Source: Protopterus annectens (Eukaryota > Chordata > Ceratodontiformes > Protopteridae). Taken from it: DNA of 64,000 bases. The notes below the pieces were generated by a model. That model was not told where the DNA came from. It ran no database searches and saw only the letters and a program-made list of their open reading frames with translations. Below are positions 55,373-64,000 of the stretch, in pieces (positions within the stretch are counted from its first letter, which is position 1; each line of letters starts with the position of its first letter). The stretch covers positions 230,943,932 to 231,007,931 of the forward strand of contig NC_056740.1 of assembly GCF_019279795.1 (NCBI RefSeq), in the 5' to 3' direction. The position numbers and the translations under genes were made by a program.

Positions 55373-56302
55373 TTTTCAATCTGGTCTCATACCCAAGGGA
55401 TTGACCCTTACACAGCTCCAATTTCTTCTGTTTTGGAGTTCTTGTCTATGCTTTTTCGTCAGGGCTCAGCGTCCGCCACCATAAAAGTCCAATTGGCGGC
55501 GATTTCTAACTTTCATGTTGCTAATGAGCCTAGTCTGATGGCTCACCAACTCTGTAAGGCTTTCCTGAAGGGTACTCTGTTACTCCGTCCTCCTGTTTCG
55601 GAACCTGTCATGCCTTGGGATTTAAACCTTGCTCTACAGGCTCTTACTTCACCACCCTTTGAACCTGCAGCTACTTGTGATTTAAAATTCTTGACCTGGA
55701 AGACCGTCTTTTTAGTAGCTATCACATCAGCCAGACACATTTCAGAGATTCAAGCTCTTTCTATAAAACCCCCATACTTGATTTTTCATAAGGACAGGGT
55801 TTCTCTCAGACCGAATCTACCTTTCTTCCCAAAGGTGGCATCTATCACTAATCTTAATCAATCTATTGAGTTGCCAGTGGTCTTTCCCCAGTTCTCGAAC
55901 AAGGCAGAATTTAAATTTCATCAATTGGATGTACCCAGACAATTACGCTTTTATCTGTGCAGAACCAAAGATCTCAGAAAATCTGTTAAATTGTTTGTTT
56001 CCTTTTCGGAAAACAGACTTGGGTCTCCTGTCTCCAAAATCACTCTGTCCAGGTGGATATCCAGTTGCATCTCTTTCATTTATTCTTCAGGAGGTAAAAA
56101 TCTACCGTTCCCGGTCAAGGCTCATTCTACTCGGTCTGTATCTACATCTACAGCCTATCAGGCCAGATAGTCTATGGATGATATTTGTGCTGCGGCTACT
56201 TGGGCATCTCCTCACACCTTTGTTACTCATTACAAGTTGGATGTGGTATCTAGGGGCAGGTCTTCCTTTGGTTCCGCAGTGCTCAGGAGTATTTTCCACT
56301 GA
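55373..56302 (+). pseudogene. E9 tyrosine recombinase, C-terminal part (one in-frame stop)
   Basis: After E10 the E9 YR continues with FSIWSHTQG-like sequence. The frame 55,433-56,170 is open, with PWDLNLALQAL, SARHISEIQAL (catalytic Arg) and AHSTRSVSTS (HxxR). A TAG at 56,168-56,170 interrupts it. The same frame continues without further stops to TGA 56,300-56,302, with TWASPHTFVTHYKLD, which holds the His and the Tyr nucleophile. Apart from that stop and the E10 insertion, the enzyme is complete, making it the best second-family protein in the window. Confidence 0.85.
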
Positions 56303-56337
56303 GCCTCCCAGGATTTAGGTGCTGGGGACACTGTCCC

Positions 56338-56438
56338 ACGGGTAAGAATGTAGGCGAGATTGGACTACATAACATCAAGACGTTATGTACTCACCATAAC
56401 GTTCGATGTATGTAGTCCATCTCTCCTCACATTCTTAC
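56338..56438 (+). repeat. E9 ICR
   Basis: The left half complements the E9 start (43,311-43,350) and the right half complements its end (56,680-56,732). Six bases at the junction (CAAGAC) match the terminal TTCTTG with one mismatch, so the 3' terminus is at about 56,738. Confidence 0.88.
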
Positions 56439-56561
56439 TTAACCCCCCCCCACCTTCCCCCTTCCTGGAGGATATCTGGTTTTTCAGAGCTCCCTTCACT
56501 CTTGGGTTATTCTTTCTTCTTTGGGTGTTGCTATGCATGGGATGTGAATGTTGGTGTTCGC

Positions 56562-56738
56562 AGCAAACTAGATCTGGGGATATAGAGCAATGCAGCATGG
56601 GATACAGTCTTAGCCCAGCCAGTAGAAAGACTTCGAGCTAGAAAAGTTTGGCAGAGTCGGAGCCGAAAACCCACGGGTAAGAATGTGAGGCGAGATGGCT
56701 ACATACATCGAACGTTATGGTGAGTACATAACTTCTTG
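56562..56738 (+). repeat. E9 3' ITR
   Basis: This is an inverted match of 43,311-43,480, ending GAGTACATAACTTCTTG. Confidence 0.8.
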
Positions 56739-57137
56739 TTATCTTCCATACAGACAGGGTTTCCCTTAGGACCAATCTTTCCTTTCCAGCCCCCTGACTT
56801 CTCTTGGCTCTACCTTTCCTTTCTTGTTTAGTGTATTTAAGTTTTCTGGTGTGTTTGCTTTTTGATGGAGGTGTACCATAATATGTAATTGTTTCCCATT
56901 GAGGGGGCACCTGACATCTGGGGCAAGAAAAACTGATGTAATGGCGTCAGCTGCATGTTTTATACCCCTGACGACCTGACGTCATGGAAGAAGAGACAGC
57001 ATCCAATGCAGGAATCCAAGACTCTGGTATTCAGGCCGGCTGAGGGCTACCTGCCAGTAGATAACCCAAATGTGATGACTGCAACAATGAATACACTCGT
57101 AACATCTACATTTATGGTAAGTATACACAACTGTACT
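56739..57137 (+). repeat. E7 YR stub, spacer and 3' ITR
   Basis: TTATCTTCCATACAGACAGGG resumes the E7 YR for about 45 bases, then jumps near 56,785 to the post-ICR spacer (CCAGCCCCCTGAC). The 3' ITR (from about 56,918) has a perfect TGACGTCA at 56,977-56,984. The element ends at 57,137. Confidence 0.82.
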
Positions 57138-57503
57138 TTTTGATGCCCTAGAAGCATCTTGCAGGGCAGCAGTCGCTGGTTCTGTCCTTAGAATGCTTGG
57201 CTTAAGGAACAGACCTTGCCAGACCATGTCAAATCCAAATTATTGGACGCACCTTGAACAGAGACAACCTATTTGGCACCAAGGCAGAAGATGTCTTAAA
57301 AAGATGGAAGGAAAAGTTAAATCTCTGCAGACAGACTTTTTACAGGTCCAGCCACGGACATTGCCCCTCCAAGCACTGGTCCTTTCGTGCCCCCTCCAGG
57401 CTAGCTCAGCCCAGACCCAGGTGAAGCAGACACCCCCAGACAACAGACCCAGGGAATGCAGAGATCTAAGCAATGGAGTTCCTCCTCTTCAAAAACAGGG
57501 AGT
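57138..57503 (+). pseudogene. E5 Gag-like protein, C-terminal part
   Basis: The E5 gag resumes after E7 with TTTTGATGCCCTAGAAGC (the LEASCRAA segment). LPDHVKSKLLDAP-like and LQVQPRT sequence follows with several deletions. The sequence leaves DIRS similarity at about 57,503, where the L1 begins. Confidence 0.75.
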
Positions 57504-57805
57504 GTGCATTCAAAGATGGCTGCCGTTCTGTGAACACTGCTAATCTACACTCTCCAAATACTCAGAGGAAAAATTAACTCGGAGGAATTATCTGGACCTA
57601 TACAATAACAATTTTCTGAAACTACAACTCTACTTAATATCCAGAAACTCAGAAGGGGTGAATGAACTTGAAGAAACATCAAGTCTGTCAAGATTATAAC
57701 ATATTATCTGGAACTGAAGAAAGACTCAGAGATAGAAGCCGTGTGCTCAGAACACTCTGCTCATACACACCCAACCACAAACCAAGAAGTTTCTATTTTC
57801 ACAAA
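57504..57805 (+). promoter_or_regulatory. L1 5' UTR with YY1-like site
   Basis: The stretch before ORF1 has no ORF. An AAAGATGGCTGCC motif at 57,512-57,524, close to the element start, matches the YY1 core that lies near the 5' end of mammalian L1. A role in start-site choice is inference. Confidence 0.5.
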
Positions 57806-58692
57806 ATGTCAAAAGAAGATAAAAGTATGGACACTACAACAAAAACTAAACTGTCAGATCTTTTTTCACCTGAGAAAGATTTAAACTCTAAAAGACAGAA
57901 AATAATAAAGCAACAGGATACTGTAAAGTCAGGGGTTAAAAATAAAACAGATCACCTAGCAAACTGGGAAGATATTAAAGCAGCTTTACTTACCTATGCA
58001 AGAAGCCATAAAATAATTATCTACTCAAGTCCAATCCTTTGGAACTTCCTTCAATCAAATCCTGGAAAGAATGGACAAATCTGAAGCCAAAATTATGGAG
58101 AATGAGGACAAAATAGCCCTGCTAGCTAAAAAATCTGATACACATGAAGCACACATTCAGACTATCCAAGCTAAAATTATTGACCTTGAAGCAAGATCTA
58201 AAAGAAATAACATAATCATCAGAGGCATACCGGAAAATGTACAACATAATGAATTGACCCCATCTATCATTCAAATATTTGCAACATTACTCAGACCCAA
58301 AAACTGCACATCAAATAACATTAGAAAGAGCACACAGAGCCTTGGGAGAATCTCAAGCCTCAACTATTCCAAGACCTGTCTATGCCAAACTTCTCAATTT
58401 TCAAGATGTTAATAAAATACTATTAGCAGCAAAGAAAAATGGAGGTCCATTAATATGGAATAACAACAGAATATCTCTAGCCCAGGACTTGCCTCTGCAA
58501 ATTAGACAAAACAGACAGCTTTTATCTCCTTATTGCAAATTTCTGATAGATAAAAAGCTAAAATTTCAAATGAAGTACCCAAATACCTTAGTATTTTCGG
58601 TCGATGGGATCAAGTATTCAGTTGCCAGCAAGAGTGAAGCAAAATCTACTTTCATGTCTATGTTTAAATCCAATCCTGCCATAGAGAACTAG
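57806..58692 (+). pseudogene. L1-like ORF1 (RNA-binding chaperone)
   Basis: ATG 57,806 (MSKEDKSMD) opens a Lys-rich N-terminus that runs to 58,084 before a shift. 58,071-58,412 holds a coiled-coil-like stretch ending in IIDLEARSKRNNIIIRGIPEN, the junction to the RRM typical of L1 ORF1p. A second shift leads to 58,279-58,692 with RAHRALG, YAKLLNFQD and a C-terminal domain ending SVDGIKYSVASKSEA. The protein would form RNA-binding trimers. Two frameshifts break it. Confidence 0.85.
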
Positions 58693-60129
58693 CTTCAAGT
58701 TCCGATCCGATTTGCTGAACCACCGAGGTCAGATTCATCTCCCACCAACAGCCAAGGTCTTATTTTGCCTATATCTGGTGTTTACCCTGCCCTAGGCCGT
58801 GCTTTAGGACTGGCGTGAACTCGTTTCCCATTTTACAAAGCTCGAGACCTGAAACAAGAAGTACATGAACTGTGCATCAAACTGCCATTCACACGAGAGG
58901 AATCAAAATTGGGTTTGCAGCTTTAGTGGCCGCCTTCAAGATGTGGCGCTTCCGGAAGTCCGCCGGTAATCTGAGTCCCCCTTCGAGAAGCTAAACAACC
59001 TACCTGGCTGTCTGAAGATCGGAGGGAAGTTTAAAGGAACTGTAAATAAAGAAAACGTTATGTACGGTTACACAACACTAAATACACTTGTAACAGTGCT
59101 AAACGATACTCCCTTTGCCCTATAATAGTAACTATTATTTTTTAAAACTATTTCTTTATATACCTAAGCTTAAAACAGCTTGCATGAAGGAAATATGGAT
59201 AATACCTATAAGTGTATGCCACTTTATTTATGAATCAGGAATTGCAGCAGCAGTCCAGAATTAGTGGTTGTCATGTTAGCTGTAACAATGAGGAAATCAC
59301 TGAGTGTTTGCTTACTGGGCGTCGCACCTAACCGCACAGCTGTAATGAGTCCCCATATAAAAAAGCAGCACTATTGATTGCTTACTTTAACAGGGAATAG
59401 CATTCCTGTGACGTGTGAATACTGTAATAAGATAAAACTTCAGAATCACTGCTCTGACAAAGTCACTAACCTTTTATAGTAGAATCTTTCAGAATGCTCT
59501 TTGTTAATAATGCAAACCAAGCTTCTAAAGTTTTAACTTTTAAACTTTTAACGCAAATGTTTCAAAGCCTGCATTAAAAAGAAGGGGAGGAATCTCTCTG
59601 CAGCACATTTACCTATAGTTGCATTCTACACTCTATTCCTACTCATTCCTAGTATCTCCTGATTTCATGCAACTGAACAAAATAATGACACCTAGAGCCA
59701 AATTATTTCTGGTGTTAAATACTACTGCATACTCTTAACAAATCTATTTTTCTGGTGCCTAGACATGTACATCCAGCTTTCACTAAATTAATGAAAATGC
59801 ATTCATGAAAGTACTAGCACTAATGTAAAACTGAGAAAATAAAGGGTAACTTTCTGCAGCTCACTTCTAAACACAGATTCAATTTATGACGCCAATTAAG
59901 CTGGAGAAGCCTCAAAAAGAGTAATGGACTTATTCTCAGAAGACATGGTACTGATTGATATGGACCTTGCTTTTCAAATCTTCAGTACGTGTACTGTAAC
60001 AAATAAGTTAAACTATTCGTAGGACACCTAATCTTTTTCAATTTGTAAATGTTCATGATAATTTTAAAAGGTTTAGTGACTACCTTTCTAGGAAAGTAAC
60101 AAGGATAACCTCTGAATATTACGCACTAA

Positions 60130-60193
<64 letters not shown>

Positions 60194-61791
60194 GCATATA
60201 ATTTTGCATGCACAATCTAACAAACACACACATTCACACAAATATAATATTGCCTACACATTATAGTACTCACACACACACTCACTCATACGCACAAATA
60301 CTTACACACAAGCAGGGTGATTGAGCTTTAATTTTTTTTTTTTTTTATCACCAACCTACATGGCATAAACATACAGTATTACTGAAAAGAAACACTTTCG
60401 ATGGTGCAGGGTCCCGAGAACATCTTGCACAGCCCACATACTTTCTTAACAAATTGTAAAATAAATAAATACATAGTATTCTCATTATGATCATATAAAA
60501 CAAATCACTATGTTTTATAAACTGTTCTGAAAATCTTATGTCTGCTAATATTATTATGAACAGACTTTAGGCATATCTGTAACCCCAATCTATGCAAATA
60601 TTCACCTCCCAGGTAGGAAAGAGTATGGTAATACTGAGGGGTTACTCAATGTGTACCATATTTCTGTTGTTTTATGGAGATTACTTTTTCCTAAAACCAG
60701 GAATAGTTTTAATATTTGGAAATACGGATGGAAGTTGCCTATCACTGCATTATAGCTATAGTTTACAATGAATTAGACAGGAAGGGATTCATTACTTGCT
60801 TGTTAAACTAACAAAAGATATAAATAATTCAAAACTTGAAGCTCACACTTATGGAAAAGCTTTTAAGGTACTTTAACAAATAACTGACTGCTAACTACTA
60901 GTTGCTCTAACCTTTTTGTGTTTGATTGGTGCTTCAACGAAATGCCTAATTATTTGTGTCTATGTTATACATATATATAAACCTGAACTGCTATTTATAT
61001 ATATTGTTTTCTCCAGGACTAAAAAAGATTCTACAGATTCCAATATATGATGAATACCAAATATATGGTAGAGAACAATCACCGCAAGACCTTTTTAACA
61101 CAATGGGATTCAAGATTTAAAACCTCAGGTCAATGATAGTAAAACGATAGATTCTAGAAGTCTGATTTCACTTGAAGTTTAAAATCCTTATACTTCACCC
61201 AAGTAAGATAAGGTATAAACAGAGATATAAAAATCTGGCCTAGGGAAGGCAGAAACACACAAAATAAGACTAGACAAGGAAGATATATCCATAATGTATA
61301 TAGTTATAGAACTAATTAGAGATAACAATCTTTAGTCTGAAATCTCTCAAATATTATTAGTGTTTAATGGAGTAAACTGACGCTCCCTATATGTAGTTAT
61401 ATTCAGGACTGGTGTAAAGGATTATTCAAACTTTGACATCACATAAATAAATCCAGCAAGAAGAGTCGTAGATTATAATAGCAGTGTGTGCTAGGGAATG
61501 AGTGGGATAGGCTTTGTACAAATAATTTTAGGATATACAGGACCAGTAAGTTTCCTTTACCTCCCTTACGCAAACAAACAAAGCTTTTACTTACTATTAA
61601 TACAAAAAAAGACAATACTAAATCTTTGTAAGGTCCTGTTAAATTCCTGGTCCAGGAGAATAGTGGGTAGGCACAGGGGAGGGACGGGAATTAAAGAATG
61701 CTTCCATAACATACTTTTGACAAAAAATCTACTTAAACCAATATAAATACACATATTTCAAGACTACTTAAACAACTTAAAAGATTTATGA
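58693..61791. other. 3.1-kb non-coding stretch between L1 ORF1 and ORF2
   Basis: No convincing ORF is seen beyond an 82-codon frame (61,498-61,746) with no recognisable domain. Contents are a GC-richer patch with TTCCGGAA (about 58,935-58,975), a CA microsatellite, a T15 run (60,332-60,346) that could be the tail of an antisense retrocopy, and AT-rich sequence. No paired terminal repeats were found by eye. Confidence 0.6.
60132..60195. repeat. CA dinucleotide microsatellite
   Basis: About 30 CA units with a few CG interruptions at the edges. Looser CA-rich sequence continues to about 60,310. Confidence 0.95.
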
Positions 61792-64000
61792 ATGTGGGAA
61801 ATAGATTCATGGAACATTAAAGGGCTCCAGAACATTAAAAAAAGGAAACTCTTTCTTCATCTGTGTCTGCAGGCTAAGGCTAGCTTTATACTACTTCAGG
61901 AAACTCATTTAACCAATGACCAATGGTCAGAAATAAAAAAGAAAAAATGGATAAGAGAAATAATAGCATCTGAAGGTAAAACTAATGGTGCTGGTGTAGC
62001 AATAATCATTAAAGATCATTATCAAGACAAAATTATAGATTCCAAAATAGATAATGAAGGGAGATGGTGTTATGTGATTCTTTCAACTTCCGTTTATAAG
62101 CCTATTATAATTCTCAATATATATGCACCATGCAACAATCAACATTCTTTCTTTGCTTCATTATATCCGGTCTTAAATCAATACAACAACCATTACATAA
62201 TCATAGGAGGGGATTGGAACGCCTACCAAAACCCGAAACAGGATAAATCAAGCCCACAAAGACCATCCAATAACCAAGCAACGTTGGCATTAAGTGAACT
62301 TAAATATGATTTTAAATTATACGATCCCTTTAAATATGGTAATAAAACAAATTCCTCAAACAACTTTACATTTTACTCCAATTGTCATAAAATGTGGTCA
62401 AGAAATGACTTCTTTATAATTTCAGAAGCGCTAATATATCTTGACCCCACTGTATCTATTCATGCCCGCTACTTGTCGGACCACTCTAAAATTACCCTAA
62501 ACATCAGTAAAGATACCAGAAACAGCACACCTTATCGGGGATATAACTGGTCCTTAAACCCCAACCTTTTAAATAAAAAAGAAATTGTTCAAGAAATCCA
62601 GGATATACTTAAATCCTCACTAGTCAAGTTAGTAAAACAGCAACACCCCCCGGATATTGAATGGGCAGCAACTAAAGCCCAAATAAGAGGCATCTTTCTC
62701 CAAAAATCTTAGTATTATAAAAAAAACCAAATTAGAGAAGAACAACTACTGGAGGATAAAATCAAATCACTAGATCAGGATTTAATGAAAAACCACAACA
62801 CGCAAACTCAAACAGAACTGTTGAAATGCCAGAAAGACCTTTTCTTGACTCAAAATAATAAATTATCATTCCATGAAACTAAAATACTTGCAAAATATGC
62901 TAATCATATACAAACGCCATCTCGGGCACTAGCAAGAATCATCAATCAGTCGAGGTCACCCTCTCATATTCCTGAAATATCCTTTAAGAATAAAACCTTT
63001 ATGAAAACTGAAGATATTCTCAACATTTTTGAATTGATATACTCACAAATTTATGGAGAACAAAAAAACTCACTCTTAAATGAAAATAATAGTGAATTCC
63101 TACAAAAACTTAACTTTCCGAAAATTGATGAGAAATTACAGAAAGATCTAATAAAACCAATATCCAGTGAAGAAATAATATCAACAATTAAAAAACTGAA
63201 ACCACACAAATCTCCTGGCCCAGATGATCTTACCGTGGAATTTTACAAAACGTTCTGCAATATTACCGCACAAATTCTATCGCACATATTAAATTATATA
63301 ATAAACAATAAAATTAATGATGTTCAATTTAATGCATCCAAAACAATTTTCATACTCAAAGAAAAGACGGATCTTCAGAACCCAGATAACTATAGACCCA
63401 TATCACTCCTAAATATTGATACGAAAATTCTGACATCTATTTTGGCCAATAGACTGAAGAAAATTTTGAATATAATTATATCTAATGAACAAGCTGGCTT
63501 TTTAACATCTAGGCAATCCAGTGATAATACTTTAACACTACGCACATTAATTTCATATGCTAATCAAAAGAATCTAAACATGTATGCACTCATTATAGAT
63601 GCCCAAAAGGCCTTTGATAGAGTCAACATAATTTTTTTTATTTCAAATCCTACCCTACTTTAATGTACCCCAAGAATTTATCCTGACTTTAAAAACACTG
63701 TACAAAAACCCATATACAACATTTATATATAAATGGAATGTGGTCTAACAGAATTCAAATCAGAAATGGAACCCGACAAGGATGTCCTCTATCTCCTCTA
63801 CTATTTAACCTACATCTAGAACCCTTATTCTTAAACATTAAGCAAAATATATATCATAATGCCCCAGTAATCTATGGCACAAAAATATCTATGTCAGCCT
63901 TTGCCGATGACCTCAACATATATTGTACAACGCCAATCTCAGACACCAAAAAAATACTATCTGCTATTGAAGAATTTACAGTAATATCAAACTATAAAAT
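61792..64000 (+). pseudogene. L1-like ORF2 endonuclease-reverse transcriptase (3' end outside window)
   Basis: The frame starts at ATG 61,792. The endonuclease has SWN (6-8), QETHL (36-40), GGDWNA (139-144), SRND and LSDH (228-231), all expected catalytic positions. A TAG at 62,710-62,712 interrupts the linker, and the same frame reopens from 62,785 with KLKPHKSPGPDDLTVEFYK, NYRPISLLNID, NEQAGFL and IIDAQKAFDRVN of RT. A shift in a T run near 63,632 leads to other frames with GTRQGCPLSPLLFN and AFADDLNI (63,898-63,915). The window ends inside RT. Target-primed reverse transcription is the known role of the family. Confidence 0.88.

Larger units (their letters stand above)
43311..56738 (+). 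mobile_element. DIRS element E9, second family, split by E10
   Basis: E9 starts ATGTTATGTAGC and ends GTACATAACTTCTTG. Flanks CCCTTCA and TTATCTTCC rejoin to the E7 YR sequence. Proteins are diverged from family 1 but share the same gene order. The ICR (56,338-56,438) complements both ends. E10 is inserted in YR at 47,952/47,953. The net length without E10 is about 6.0 kb. Confidence 0.9.
33249..57137 (+). mobile_element. DIRS element E7, split by E8 and E9
   Basis: E7 starts ATGTTCTTTGTG and ends ACTGTACT at 57,137, spanning 23.9 kb of which E8 and E9 make up about 19 kb. Its flanks rejoin to the E5 gag. E8 splits the RT at about 35,866/41,418 and E9 splits YR at 43,311/56,739. The second half of YR and the ICR are deleted (junction near 56,785). 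This element is the frame for the deepest nest. Confidence 0.88.
25826..57503 (+). mobile_element. DIRS element E5 (5' half), split by an RTE/SINE unit, E7 and an L1
   Basis: E5 starts ATGTTCTTCGTG after CATTG. Visible pieces are the 5' ITR and leader (25,826-26,124), gag (31,858-33,248) and the gag C-terminus (57,138-57,503). The gag pieces rejoin exactly across E7 (AATGTGG + TTTTGATGCC). RT, YR, ICR and 3' ITR are not in the window; they may lie beyond the L1. Confidence 0.8.
57504..64000 (+). mobile_element. L1-like non-LTR retrotransposon (runs past the window end)
   Basis: An AT-rich element with ORF1 (RRM-type) and ORF2 (APE endonuclease plus RT) in sense orientation. It interrupts the E5 gag at about 57,504. 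ORF1 and ORF2 are separated by 3.1 kb without coding sequence, far more than usual for L1. Two different copies or an insertion between the ORFs are both possible. Confidence 0.75.

Noticed and set aside
3070-57137. LTR retrotransposons or endogenous retroviruses
   Set aside because: Terminal repeats are inverted, not direct. There is no aspartic protease, integrase or envelope, no TG..CA ends, no tRNA primer site and no target duplication. The integration enzyme is a tyrosine recombinase.
61498-61746. 82-codon open frame upstream of L1 ORF2
   Set aside because: It has no recognisable domain or family similarity, and its length is compatible with chance in AT-rich DNA.

Overview
The window looks like intergenic DNA from a large, transposon-rich vertebrate genome. 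An amphibian such as a salamander or caecilian is my best guess, with lungfish possible. The basis is dense full-length DIRS (tyrosine-recombinase) retrotransposons next to CR1/L2-like, RTE-like and L1-like LINEs, a tRNA-type SINE-like head, a CA microsatellite and no recognisable host exon. No single-copy gene, rRNA, true tRNA or CRISPR array was seen. The species call is inference; the element calls rest on readable protein motifs and on matching termini.

The main structure is a set of DIRS elements nested inside one another, numbered E0-E12 here. Each family-1 DIRS runs: 5' inverted terminal repeat (ITR) with promoter motifs; gag with an N-terminal Cys/His motif and an RG-rich tail; reverse transcriptase (RT), RNase H (RH) and a Dam-methylase-like region (MT); tyrosine recombinase (YR); internal complementary region (ICR); longer 3' ITR. 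The ICR is the reverse complement of the two element ends placed side by side. This lets most elements be bounded to within a few bases, even where they are split by later insertions.

Block A (1-25,518): E0 (partial) carries an antisense CR1/L2-type LINE in its YR gene, tandemly duplicated, and E1 (3,070-8,627) in its post-ICR spacer. E2 (8,963-25,517) sits at the 3' end of E0. E2 is split by E3 (10,238-15,716) in gag and by E4 (19,572-25,080) exactly inside its ICR. Positions 25,518-25,825 hold about 300 bases of unrelated flank.

Block C (25,826-about 57,503): E5 is split in its leader by an antisense RTE-like LINE with a tRNA-like head (about 26,125-31,849), itself split by E6 (29,500-31,712). 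E5 is split again in gag by E7 (33,249-57,137). E7 holds E8 (about 35,866-41,417) in RT and a second-family DIRS, E9 (43,311-56,738), in YR. E9 holds E10 (47,953-55,372) in its own YR, and E10 contains further second-family material (E11, E12). An L1-like element (57,504 to the window end) interrupts the last gag piece of E5.

Nearly all coding regions carry frameshifts or stops. The best preserved is the E2 recombinase (18,434-19,492), an uninterrupted 352-codon frame with its catalytic residues. The E9 recombinase has only one in-frame stop in its larger part. Recurrent patterns are the insertion site (mostly G followed by TT), a conserved CRE-like/TATA/initiator spacing in the ITRs, and identical Gag Cys/His spacing in two diverged families.
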